Positions 56,454 through 64,000 of a stretch of 64,000 nucleotides of DNA are shown piece after piece. The stretch is from Harryflintia acetispora. GTDB lineage: Bacteria; Bacillota; Clostridia; Oscillospirales; Ruminococcaceae. Location of the stretch: the NCBI GenBank assembly GCA_004340125.1, contig SLUK01000002.1, positions 1 to 64,000 on the forward strand, in the 5' to 3' direction. Below the pieces are notes generated by a model, which had not been told where the DNA came from, did no database searches, and saw nothing but the letters and a program-made list of their open reading frames with translations. The position numbers were made by a program, and so were the translations under genes. Within the stretch, counting starts at the first letter, position 1. Each line of letters begins with the position of its first letter.

Positions 56454-58037
56454 TTATTCTTCGGTCTCGTCAGAGGGGGCGTCCTCCTCGCTGGAGGTCT
56501 CCTCCGGCTCATCGGTCGCTTCCTCTTCCTCGGTCTGCTCGTCTTCCAGCTCTGTAGCCTCTTCTTTCTCGATCACAGGGGACCCGGTCTCTTCCTCGGG
56601 GATGGCGACGATTGAGCCGATTTTATGCGCTTCGTCCTCGTCCTCGGAATCCTCGTCTTCTTCCTCTTCGGTTTCAGACTCGGTCTCTTCCTCAACTTCG
56701 TCGATGGTTTCCTCCATCTCCCCGGCCTCTTCAGAGGCGCCGATGGTGATCTCCTCTTGGTCGATGGGGGTGGCGTTCAAAGCGACGATCGAGCGGCTCA
56801 TGGAGAGCACGGCGGGCTGGGCGGCGGAGCCGTCGATGGCGACCCAGTTTTCATCGCTGAGGATCTCGTCCCTCAGCTCGCTCCAGCTCATGTTGTTGGC
56901 ATAGTTGAGCTTATAGGCCTCGCGGCTGTTGTTGTAGGGGTGCTTTTTGACGTATTCATACCAGATTTCGCTGTCGGAGTCGTAGATCAGGTTGGTGGTC
57001 CACTGGCCGATGGCGTCCGTGGAGGTGTTGGCATAGATCACAACGTCGAACTGGCTGCCCTTGCGGTTGATCAGGTAGGGCTGCACGTACATGGTCCTGC
57101 CCTGCTGATACTGGGTGGCGGCGACGATCTCGCTCTCGAGCTTCTCCCAGCTGTCGCCGTTTTCGCGGTGCAGCTTTCTGCGGAAGCTGTCGTTGGAGAA
57201 ATTGTTGTCTTTAATACCCAGCAGCTCCTGCTTTTCCTTGGCGGAGTCCAGCGCATAGAACTCGCCGAGCAGGTCGTTTGTGTTGCCGAGCCATTTGATG
57301 GCCACGGTGCTGGTCAGATCGGCACCCGGGTCCTTGTCTCCGGTATCGGGGTCTTTGTCGTTGTCGCCGGTATCGGGGTCTTTGTCGTTGTCGCCGGTGC
57401 TGGGGTCGTTGTCATCCGTGCCGGGATCGTTCTCCGAACCGGTGTCGCCGATGGTGGGATCCTTCTCGTCGTTTTTGTCGTCTTCTTTATTGTCGTTGTC
57501 GCCCGGTTTGTTGTCGTCGTTGCCGTCCGGCTTGGCCACGGGGGGCACGGGCTTGCTGTCTTCATTATTGCCGTCATTGGCGTTGTCATCATTGCCGCTG
57601 AGATCACCGGTGCCGGTGGTGTTGGAGCTGTTGCCGGAGGACTTGCGGGAGGGGGTGGTCTCGCCCCAGTAGGAGCTCGGCTTGGAAGTACGGCTGGAGG
57701 CCTTCGGCGCGCTGGCCGCGGCAGAATCGTCATCGCCGGTATCATCCTGGGTGGTGATGGACGCGGCAGCCGGGACGGCGGTCTCGGGGATCGTAACGAC
57801 CGGAGCGGAAGAAGAGGCGTTCTGGCCGAATACTTCCTCGGGGCTGGCCAGCGGGATGCGCTCCTCGGACAGTTCCTCGGTGGGAAGGGAAACGTGTTTG
57901 GAAGCGGGAGCGGCCGCGGTACGTATCACCTTGCGCGCGCCCTGAAGGTTCTCGGCTCTCACGCCGGTGAGGAGGATCGCCATGCAAAGCAGCAGGGAAG
58001 CGGTAGCCTCGGCGATTCTGCGATTGTTTTTCTTCAT
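56454..58037 (-). CDS. Large secreted acidic repeat protein of unknown function
   Basis: A 527-residue protein starting MKKNNRRIAEATASLLLCMA, a signal peptide cut near GVRA-E (residue 29). Residues about 110-245 are low-complexity Asp/Asn/Lys/Pro/Gly, including a DPDTGDNDK repeat. A folded domain (about 245-410) contains IKWLGNTNDLLGEF and WSELRDEILSDENWVAID. The last 100 residues are Glu-rich. No anchor motif is seen. It may be a surface or matrix protein. GGGTGG precedes the ATG; the longer start would add four residues. Confidence 0.8.
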   Translation of the reverse strand: MKKNNRRIAEATASLLLCMAILLTGVRAENLQGARKVIRTAAAPASKHVSLPTEELSEERIPLASPEEVFGQNASSSAPVVTIPETAVPAAASITTQDDTGDDDSAAASAPKASSRTSKPSSYWGETTPSRKSSGNSSNTTGTGDLSGNDDNANDGNNEDSKPVPPVAKPDGNDDNKPGDNDNKEDDKNDEKDPTIGDTGSENDPGTDDNDPSTGDNDKDPDTGDNDKDPDTGDKDPGADLTSTVAIKWLGNTNDLLGEFYALDSAKEKQELLGIKDNNFSNDSFRRKLHRENGDSWEKLESEIVAATQYQQGRTMYVQPYLINRKGSQFDVVIYANTSTDAIGQWTTNLIYDSDSEIWYEYVKKHPYNNSREAYKLNYANNMSWSELRDEILSDENWVAIDGSAAQPAVLSMSRSIVALNATPIDQEEITIGASEEAGEMEETIDEVEEETESETEEEEDEDSEDEDEAHKIGSIVAIPEEETGSPVIEKEEATELEDEQTEEEEATDEPEETSSEEDAPSDETEE

Positions 58038-58230
58038 TATGAATCCCACCCTATATCCATAAAATACTGTAACTCTTTACCTGATGATACCAGTATGCCA
58101 TGGATGGGTCATACGGCAGTCACAAAACAGAAAATATCTAACCAAAATTGTGACCAAATTTATGACTGCTGCAAAAAGCCGGTATTCATGCCGTTTCCCA
58201 GCACTTTCTTGCGCGCGCTTCCGGCGCGGC

Positions 58231-59646
58231 TTAGTCCTCTTCCCAGGGGGAGCGCCCTTGCATGGTCTGGTCAAGCTGATCCAGCGCCATGGGGATCGCG
58301 GGATTATTGGGATTGAGCTGAGCGGCTTGCTCGAAATACGTCCGCGCTTCGGCACCATCCCCCATCAAAATGCAGCAGATGGCGCAGTTATACAGGCAGC
58401 TCCAGTCCGATTCCGGCTTTTTGCCCCGCAACCCGAGAAAGGCCTCCTTCGCTTCGGGCAAGGAGAGAAGCGTGCCGGCCCTGGCTTTCATCAGCCGGCG
58501 CTTCTCATCTTTTTGCGCCGGCAGGTTCAGGTCGACCGCCTGGTAGAACGTCAGCGCGTACAGTGCGCTAAAAAACTGGCGGTCACGTTCGTCCGTCTTT
58601 GTCTCCAGCACCTTATAAAGCTCCTTTTCAAAAGCACGGGCCATCACCCCAAATGCCTTTTCGTAGTCCCCGTCCAGCAGGAAGTCGCAGCAGGCCAGGC
58701 TCAGGCCCAGTCCCCAATCCTGCCCCGGGAGCTTTCCAATCAGCGAGGCGAGCGCCTCCCGGGTCCCGGGCAGGGAAAGCAGCCCGAAGGCGTCGGTGTC
58801 GGGAGGGCGTTTCCCGCCGGCGAGGACGGGTGATTGGTAATATTTGAGCGAAATGACCGCGCGAAAGTAGAGGCGCTCCTGATCGTCCGGCAGGCCGTCG
58901 GCCAACGCGCAGGCCGCGCGAAAGTCCTGTTGCCCAAGCAGCTGCATGATTTTCTCCCGGCGCTCTTGATCGTTGGCCACGCCGCCCGATTGCCGCCATT
59001 CCAGATAAGGGGCGAACCATTCGGCATCCATCTCATCCTCGATATCAGGAGACTCTTCACAGAACGAAAAGGCTTCGGGCGTCGCCAGCAGATCGCGCAG
59101 CGCGAGCACCTGTTTTAAGGTTTCATCGTCCTCTTCGTCCAGCATGATCAGGGAGAAGACGGGGAAGAGGGTATACCACAGCCCCTGCGCCTGCACACGG
59201 ATTTCCTGATCCAGAAAGCGCAGCAGGGGAACCGTCAGATGGGCCAGCTCCAGCAGCGGCAGTTCATGTACCGGGCGCGCCCCCTCGCCCGTAATGGTGC
59301 CGTTTTGGCAGAGCTTTTCCCAAAGCGGGCTTCCGGCCGTCACGCAGGCGCGGCCCGCTTTCTGATAATAATAAGTAGACGGCTTGCCGAAAAAACCTCC
59401 TTCGCCGCGCAAAGCCATGGCTTCACCGCGTTCCGGTTCCGGCAGGTTTTCCGGCGGCAGCATAAAGAGGTATTTTAGCTTTTCCAGTTCCTGCTGCGTA
59501 CGCAGCAGGGTATAGCCGCAGTCGAACTGATCCTGCAAAAGGTACAGACTGTGGACGATATCCCGCGCCTCCTTCGGAACGGGATCGGCGGCGGCCACCG
59601 CCAGAACGCTGTACTCCACCAGGCTTTCGATTTCGTGCATGGACAT
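58231..59646 (-). CDS. Large helical TPR-like protein of unknown function
   Basis: A 471-residue soluble protein, helical throughout. Its C-terminal 45 residues form a TPR-like hairpin (SCLYNCAICCILMGDGAEAR TYFEQAAQLNPNNPAIPMAL), with other possible TPR units before. The N-terminal 200 residues carry no motif known to me. ATG 59646 is preceded by GGGGGAC. There is no signal peptide. Protein-protein interaction is likely. Confidence 0.75.
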   Translation of the reverse strand: MSMHEIESLVEYSVLAVAAADPVPKEARDIVHSLYLLQDQFDCGYTLLRTQQELEKLKYLFMLPPENLPEPERGEAMALRGEGGFFGKPSTYYYQKAGRACVTAGSPLWEKLCQNGTITGEGARPVHELPLLELAHLTVPLLRFLDQEIRVQAQGLWYTLFPVFSLIMLDEEDDETLKQVLALRDLLATPEAFSFCEESPDIEDEMDAEWFAPYLEWRQSGGVANDQERREKIMQLLGQQDFRAACALADGLPDDQERLYFRAVISLKYYQSPVLAGGKRPPDTDAFGLLSLPGTREALASLIGKLPGQDWGLGLSLACCDFLLDGDYEKAFGVMARAFEKELYKVLETKTDERDRQFFSALYALTFYQAVDLNLPAQKDEKRRLMKARAGTLLSLPEAKEAFLGLRGKKPESDWSCLYNCAICCILMGDGAEARTYFEQAAQLNPNNPAIPMALDQLDQTMQGRSPWEED

Positions 59647-59792
59647 AATAGAAGTCCCCCATTCTTCCTTTTTACGTCATCTGTTACAAATTTTGGCAGA
59701 TGATATGAGCTTATTATACCGTATTAAAAAGGCTCGCGCAACATTCGATTTGACGGGAGTTATACACCCTGTAAAATTTTTTTAATACCCCC

Positions 59793-59821
59793 TTGCAATA
59801 TAAAATCAGATATGCTATAAT
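59793..59821 (+). promoter_or_regulatory. Promoter of initiator tRNA
   Basis: TTGCAA (59793-59798), 17 bp, TATAAT (59816-59821). Confidence 0.75.
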
Positions 59822-59849
59822 AACTAAGCACTCAAAAAGAGGCAGATAT

Positions 59850-59926
<77 letters not shown>

Positions 59927-59931
59927 TTAAG

Positions 59932-59971
59932 AAACCCCGTATTTAAGCCAAAGTCGGCTGATACGGGGTTT
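59932..59971 (+). terminator. Terminator after tRNA-fMet
   Basis: AAACCCCGTAT and ATACGGGGTTT form an 11-bp stem with a further T-run. Confidence 0.85.
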
Positions 59972-60026
59972 TTTTTTGCTGCAAAACAGACGAAAAATAC
60001 AACAATAATTCAACTTAATCTGCAAA

Positions 60027-61217
60027 TCATGCCTTTTTCATAAAAATATCGGACAAAATATCCGCGCTTCGTTGTTCTGCTTCTTCGATAACATGCGCGT
60101 AGATGTTGGCCGTCGTGCTGACTTGCGCATGCCCTAGCCTGTTTGAAATCGAAACGCTATCCACCCCGTTAAAGTATAGCAGGCTTGCCATAGTATGCCG
60201 GAAAGCGTGAGCGTTGAGGTGCGGCAGATGGTATTTCTTTTCGAGCTTCTTCAGGTAGTCCGTCACACTGTCGGGGTGCATGGCTTCTCCCGTTGACTGC
60301 GCAAACACAAAGCCATCCGCCCGATCGGGGATTCCCGCTTTTAGAAACTCCTTCCGCTGTTCCTTCCGATATTCCCACAATTCTGCCATGATGGCCTTTG
60401 GCAGCGTAATGTATCTTTTTGATTTCTCTGTTTTTGGGGTATCTTCATAGATACCCCTGTCGGCGGAATATAAGACGTTGTTGCAGATATGTATCTGGTT
60501 TTTTTCAAAGTCCACCGATTCCCATTTTAGGCCAAGGATTTCCCCACGTCGAGCCCCTGTCATAATCAATAGGTCTACAAGCGTTTTCCATTTAAGCGGT
60601 TCATTTTCAAGGACTTCCCGGATGGCCTCTATTTGCTCTGGTTGGAAGTGATTCATTTCCTTTTTCTCGATTCGGGGCAGTACGGCTTGTCTTGCGACAT
60701 TGAACACAATCAGCCGCTCCTTGAAGGCTTGTTCCAATACGGTGGAAATCAGGCGGTGATGTTCCGTTATTGTTTTAGCGGACAGTTTACCGCCTGTTTT
60801 TTTATTTTCTCCTTCGGTCGCCAGTGCCGTGTACAGCTCGTTAAGATGGTCTACCCGCAAGTCGCACAGTTTTATATGTCCGATATGGGGGTATATCCGC
60901 TTTGCTAGCTCTCTGTACCTGACAATTGTGGAGTGCTTAGCCCCTCGTTGCTCTTTGAGCTTGATGACGTAATCGCAATACCCATCAAAGCGCTGGCGGT
61001 TATCCGCCCTGATTCCTTCCCGGCATTCCTTTTCGAATACGCTTGCGAACGCCTCCGCTTTTTTACGTGCCGTTTCCTCTTTCCATGTCGGTTGCACTTC
61101 AAAAGTGGTCGTATACGGTTTCAATTGTTTGCCGTCCGGCCCGCGCCCACGGTGTACACGAATGGAAAAGGAAATAAGTTTTCCTTCCTTGTTCCGCCGC
61201 TCTTGGATATTAGCCAT
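60027..61217 (-). CDS. int: Tyrosine integrase of element 2
   Basis: A 396-residue phage/Tn916-type integrase. An N-terminal arm-binding part (NKEGKLISFSIRVHRGRGPDG) is followed by the core-binding domain and a catalytic domain with Arg in MTGARRGEILGLKW, LNAHAFRHTMASLL, LGHAQVSTTANIYAHV and the final Tyr. It starts at ATG 61217, overlapping the XRE stop by 8 bp. It probably recombines at the 3' end of tRNA-fMet. Confidence 0.93.
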   Translation of the reverse strand: MANIQERRNKEGKLISFSIRVHRGRGPDGKQLKPYTTTFEVQPTWKEETARKKAEAFASVFEKECREGIRADNRQRFDGYCDYVIKLKEQRGAKHSTIVRYRELAKRIYPHIGHIKLCDLRVDHLNELYTALATEGENKKTGGKLSAKTITEHHRLISTVLEQAFKERLIVFNVARQAVLPRIEKKEMNHFQPEQIEAIREVLENEPLKWKTLVDLLIMTGARRGEILGLKWESVDFEKNQIHICNNVLYSADRGIYEDTPKTEKSKRYITLPKAIMAELWEYRKEQRKEFLKAGIPDRADGFVFAQSTGEAMHPDSVTDYLKKLEKKYHLPHLNAHAFRHTMASLLYFNGVDSVSISNRLGHAQVSTTANIYAHVIEEAEQRSADILSDIFMKKA

Positions 61218-61878
61218 TCTTACCGCTCTCCTTTGCTGTTTCCTGTTCTAATTCTTTCTGGAAGACTTTAATTCGCGGCATGATCTTCAAATACAAGTCC
61301 GTATCGTTTAATTCTTCGGCGGGTAATATCCGCCTAATACCATCCGAATCTTCCTCGTATCCGTCAATATGTGTGTTATACAGATAGTCCCCAATACAGC
61401 CTAAAATGTCGTTGCCATTGTCTTTTTCAAGCAAGGCATTTAAAGCGTTCATCATTCTATATATAGCCGTATTTCCGTCGTTACTATAGAGAGAACGGTC
61501 GGAATTAAGTTCTTGTAAGCGCATTTTCTTTAGGTTTACAAGAGAATATATTGCCGCTTCACTCAACCCTGTTTTCGTGCATATATCGCCAACCGTCGTG
61601 TCCGGGGACCTTATATCAGTATTGCAGAGCAAGTAGTCTGTTGATACGTCATAGTAACGAGCTAAAGCTACAGCAAAATCTATACTCATACCCCTGTTGG
61701 CTCCAAAACTGCTATGGGGCTGCACCGCTTTTTCATACTTTATCAGAGCGTCCTTGCTAATCCCGGTTGCCTTTGAAAGTGTTTCGTGTGATACTCCCTT
61801 TTCTTCTCGCAAGGCCTTTAATCTGATAGCAATTTTCTCTGATTGGGTATCGCTAATGGCGGTACTTTTTTGTTTCAT
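61210..61878 (-). CDS. XRE-family repressor of element 2
   Basis: A 222-residue regulator with an N-terminal HTH_3 domain (LKALREEKGVSHETLSKATGIS; ALIKYEKAV) and a C-terminal part of about 140 residues that may dimerise. GGAGGAA precedes the ATG at 61878. It is divergent from the small genes at 62058 onward and overlaps int, so it likely controls excision. Confidence 0.85.
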   Translation of the reverse strand: MKQKSTAISDTQSEKIAIRLKALREEKGVSHETLSKATGISKDALIKYEKAVQPHSSFGANRGMSIDFAVALARYYDVSTDYLLCNTDIRSPDTTVGDICTKTGLSEAAIYSLVNLKKMRLQELNSDRSLYSNDGNTAIYRMMNALNALLEKDNGNDILGCIGDYLYNTHIDGYEEDSDGIRRILPAEELNDTDLYLKIMPRIKVFQKELEQETAKESGKNG

Positions 61879-62057
61879 TTTTTATTCCTCCTAATGGTCG
61901 ACTATTTTCTACCATTTTCCAAACAGAAAGTTTAAAATAATATTTTCTACACATTTTAAATATTGGTACAATTTATTATTATCTTCTTGTAGGTTCATCA
62001 TACTACGAAGACAGGAGCAGATCAATAGAAAAACAAAAATTATTGGAGGAATTGCAG
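61879..62057. other. Divergent control region of element 2
   Basis: AT-rich, no gene. It would hold the promoters for the XRE repressor (minus) and the small operon (plus). Short repeats of TTTTCTAC (61900-61960 area) could be operator sites. Confidence 0.4.
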
Positions 62058-62213
62058 ATGGACGATATTGAAAAGCTGGCAAAGGAGGAACGCAACGCCT
62101 ACTTTAGAAGGTGGCGCGCGGAAAACAAGGACAAGGTGAGAGCGATCAACATGCGCTATTGGGAAAAGAGAGCGGAAGCAAAGTTTGAGAAGAAGGTGAA
62201 AGAGAATGGCTGA
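62058..62213 (+). CDS. Small charged protein of element 2 (51 aa)
   Basis: A 51-residue Lys/Glu/Arg-rich protein (MDDIEKLAKEERNAYFRRWR). GGAGGAATTGC precedes the ATG, and it overlaps the next gene by 8 bp, so translation is coupled. Similar small helical proteins precede xis genes in integrative elements. No function known. Confidence 0.65.
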   Translation: MDDIEKLAKEERNAYFRRWRAENKDKVRAINMRYWEKRAEAKFEKKVKENG

Positions 62214-62394
62214 CAATCCGAAGATGATGACAATCAAGCAGATTGCTGCGACAGGACTATTACCCGAACACGCTTTGCGACTGTTGTGCAAGCAAGGAAA
62301 GCTACCCGCTATCTATGCCGGGAACAAAGCCCTTGTAAACTATGACCTGCTGGTGAAGCAGCTAAACTCTTTAGGAGGCGGCACGAATGAGTAA
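62206..62394 (+). CDS. Excisionase-like HTH protein of element 2
   Basis: A 62-residue DNA-binding protein with MMTIKQIAATGLLPEHALRL and LCKQGKLPAIYAGNKALVN, the HTH plus wing pattern of Tn916-type Xis. It would act with the integrase. It overlaps both neighbours by a few bases. Confidence 0.7.
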   Translation: MADNPKMMTIKQIAATGLLPEHALRLLCKQGKLPAIYAGNKALVNYDLLVKQLNSLGGGTNE

Positions 62395-62734
62395 TTATAT
62401 CGTGGAATTTTTGAGAGACAACAAACATATCGGCGCACCAAGCGGGATAAAGGCGGCAGGGATTCTCGCTGCTATGGGACGGAACACATCGGAGGATAGC
62501 CAGCGGCGGTTAAAAGCGGAAGTACAACACTTTAGGCGTGATTGGCATGCAGAGGAAGGAATTGATAATTATATTTTATCAAACACAGAGAACGGCTATT
62601 ATTTGTCGAGCAATGACAACGAAGCAGTACGCTTTTTCGCCACCCAGAATAGTAGAGCAATACAGTCTTTTACAACGGTAAAGGAATTGCGGCGGTATCT
62701 TAAATCTAAGGGGTGTCTACGCAAAGGGGCCTAA
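62387..62734 (+). CDS. Hypothetical protein of element 2 (115 aa)
   Basis: A 115-residue protein, basic and helical, starting FLRDNKHIGAPSGIKAAGI. The first 45 residues could form a winged helix-like fold that reads DNA ends or host promoters. Ribosome site GGAGGCGG lies upstream of the ATG. It precedes the Rep-like gene by 4 bp. No family recognised. Confidence 0.6.
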   Translation: MSNYIVEFLRDNKHIGAPSGIKAAGILAAMGRNTSEDSQRRLKAEVQHFRRDWHAEEGIDNYILSNTENGYYLSSNDNEAVRFFATQNSRAIQSFTTVKELRRYLKSKGCLRKGA

Positions 62735-62738
62735 ACGA

Positions 62739-63674
62739 ATGAGCGACAGCAATATTGCCTTTACCTTTCGGGTGATCGTGCACACCTGTCAAATGCTGTC
62801 CTCTGAAATGCCCTTGCCGATTGAGGCCGTCAACAAAAAGCCCTATATCATTAAACCGAAAGCAAGACAAACCGACAGAGGCTATCTGTACCCGCTAAAC
62901 GTCAATAAAGCATTCGGAGTAGAGATAAGCAGCCTTGTAAGGTTCCTAAGCGCTATAGAACGCATACAAGCTAATCTGGGCATTTCCGAATGGCAGTTTG
63001 ATAGGCTGGATATCGCATTTGACACGACATTAAAATATGACGATATCTATAAATACAGCCTTTACATCATTTCATTAGTTTCTGCGATAACGGGCATAAA
63101 AAACGCGATCGACATTCAAGATGTAAACACTAAACGCAAAAGGGCGTTGACGATAAAAAGGGATGGGAGGAACGCCTTTGAGTTGCAGATATATAATAAG
63201 GCCCTCGAAAGCGATAACAAGCACCCGTACAGCCGTTTTGAATTTCGGTATAAGAATATCAACGGCAAAGATGTGTATAGTGTGCTTGAGCAGCTACGCA
63301 GTCTAATAAGCGGCTTGCTGTATGGCATAGAAGTCGTCGAGAGGCAACGTGTCAGCGCCCTTTATGAATTGTGGCAAACTGAAAGCGGTAGCGGCAATAC
63401 GACGCAAACGAAGAATTTAAGCGAATTTGTACGCCGCTATAGCAATGACCTGTTTACAAGGGAGATTGTCAAAGGCTTATACAGCAAGATACATAGCGGG
63501 AAGTTTACAGAGTGGTTAAAGTATTTTAGGCGCAACAACAGAATCTTATTTATAGAAAAAACAGAGATCGAAACGATTGTTGAAACAATGAAAAAGGCCC
63601 TAGATGGATTTATAGAAGCGGGGGAGTATCCCTCCCCTGTTTTACAAGAAAAAGAGATTGCCAAAGCCGGATAA
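62739..63674 (+). CDS. Replication initiator-like protein of element 2
   Basis: A 311-residue protein of Rep_trans/phage initiator type. Marks are WQFDRLDIAFDTTL, ELQIYNKALESDN and SRFEFRYKNI in the middle, typical of rolling-circle initiators related to Tn916 Orf20 or pT181 RepC. It likely nicks and replicates the excised circle. It starts with ATG after a weak AAAGGGG site. It is the counterpart of 12052-13044 in element 1. Confidence 0.7.
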   Translation: MSDSNIAFTFRVIVHTCQMLSSEMPLPIEAVNKKPYIIKPKARQTDRGYLYPLNVNKAFGVEISSLVRFLSAIERIQANLGISEWQFDRLDIAFDTTLKYDDIYKYSLYIISLVSAITGIKNAIDIQDVNTKRKRALTIKRDGRNAFELQIYNKALESDNKHPYSRFEFRYKNINGKDVYSVLEQLRSLISGLLYGIEVVERQRVSALYELWQTESGSGNTTQTKNLSEFVRRYSNDLFTREIVKGLYSKIHSGKFTEWLKYFRRNNRILFIEKTEIETIVETMKKALDGFIEAGEYPSPVLQEKEIAKAG

Positions 63675-63776
63675 AACGCCTTAAAATCAGGGTTTGTCTG
63701 AACAGAGGCTATATGCAACGGACTAATATGATATGAGAGGTTTACTATTGTGGAGGTATAGAAAAGGAGGCTAAAA

Positions 63777-64000
63777 ATGGCGAATGAGCAGAATTTAAAG
63801 CCGTTGAACAAGCGTACACAAAGAGAGCGCAAAGAGATTGCACAAAAGGGGGCGGTGGCAAGCAATCAGGCTAAGGCTCACAAAAAAGTGCTGAGAGAGG
63901 CGGCAACCATTTTACTGACAATGCCTGCTGATAAAGAGATAATGGCAGGACTAAGGGCCTACAAGCTGTCAGAAGTGGGTTGTACGGTTGCTATGGCACT
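63777..64000 (+). CDS. Partial small helical protein of element 2 (cut by window end)
   Basis: The visible 74 residues start MANEQNLKPLNKRTQRERKE and continue SNQAKAHKKVLREAATILLTM. This resembles small phage/element proteins related to DUF5681-like terminase-associated factors. AAAGGAGG precedes the ATG at 63777. The stop is beyond the window. Confidence 0.65.
   Translation, partial: MANEQNLKPLNKRTQRERKEIAQKGAVASNQAKAHKKVLREAATILLTMPADKEIMAGLRAYKLSEVGCTVAMA

Noticed and set aside
56625..58316. 563-codon plus-strand frame over the acidic protein
   Set aside because: Arises from the Glu/Asp-rich codons of the minus-strand gene read in reverse (Val/Phe/Leu runs); no ribosome site.

Overview
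The window looks like a chromosome segment of a high-GC, spore-former-type anaerobic Firmicute. Clostridia of the Oscillospirales/Ruminococcaceae kind fit best, but this is inferred from gene content and not proven. Supporting features are strong AGGAGG-type ribosome binding sites, frequent TTG/GTG starts, consensus TTGACA/TATAAT promoters, clostridial families (DUF6273, DUF4491, DUF6514-like, YHYH proteins), a yjdF riboswitch and fructoselysine catabolism genes. The host background is GC-rich, and two AT-richer mobile elements interrupt it.

Layout. 1-5.5 kb: a leftward operon (HAD phosphatase, nuclease-like protein, metallo-beta-lactamase fold hydrolase, zinc-ribbon protein), then a MATE exporter and cysteine synthase. 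5.6-5.8 kb: a small palindromic inverted-repeat element. 5.8-10.8 kb: a secreted Ig-like protein, a fructoselysine-6-phosphate deglycase/kinase/GntR cluster, and a class-I glutamine amidotransferase-like hydrolase. About 10.9-17.9 kb: integrated element 1 (YdbC/PC4 protein, replication initiator, DUF5681 protein, excisionase, HNH endonuclease, tyrosine integrase, RHH regulator). 18.0-24.3 kb: a putative peptide system with an XRE regulator, a LytTR response regulator, an AgrC/ComD-like kinase, a SunS-like glycosyltransferase with a broken or recoded start, a 49-residue double-glycine peptide, a C39 peptidase-ABC exporter and a very short membrane-fusion protein.

24.3-32.1 kb: a leftward eight-gene aromatic amino acid operon (aroF-aroB-aroA-aroC-pheA, then a radical SAM protein, a GNAT protein and a DNA glycosylase). 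A consensus promoter precedes a 42-residue Phe/Tyr-rich leader peptide and an intrinsic terminator, a classical attenuator layout. 32.1-59.7 kb: mostly housekeeping and surface genes, including a K+/H+ antiporter, a nitrilase-fold protein lacking its cysteine, a ZIP transporter, aldolase, isoaspartyl dipeptidase, an amidase, galE and an HD protein. This stretch also holds tRNA-Val(GAC), a cold-shock gene with a long 5' hairpin, a GH25 muramidase, a DMT transporter, small paralogues, a transglutaminase, tRNA-Val(CAC), exonuclease III and a second PfkB kinase. It ends with a CAT-like protein, a flavodoxin-fold oxidoreductase, nhaC, yjdF with its riboswitch, an NCS2 purine permease with an attenuated leader, and large secreted and cytosolic proteins of unknown function.

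59.85-64 kb: initiator tRNA-fMet, directly followed by integrated element 2 (integrase, XRE regulator, HTH/Xis-like protein, Rep-like initiator), which runs off the right edge.

The most interesting items are the peptide export/sensing cluster, whose sensor gene is mosaic and whose glycosyltransferase has a CTT-TGA +1 frameshift-like junction; the Phe/Tyr leader-peptide attenuator on the aro operon; the strand-specific 25-bp hairpin in the cold-shock mRNA leader; and an unassigned leader RNA ahead of the purine permease. All family assignments come from reading motifs by eye; no database search was run.
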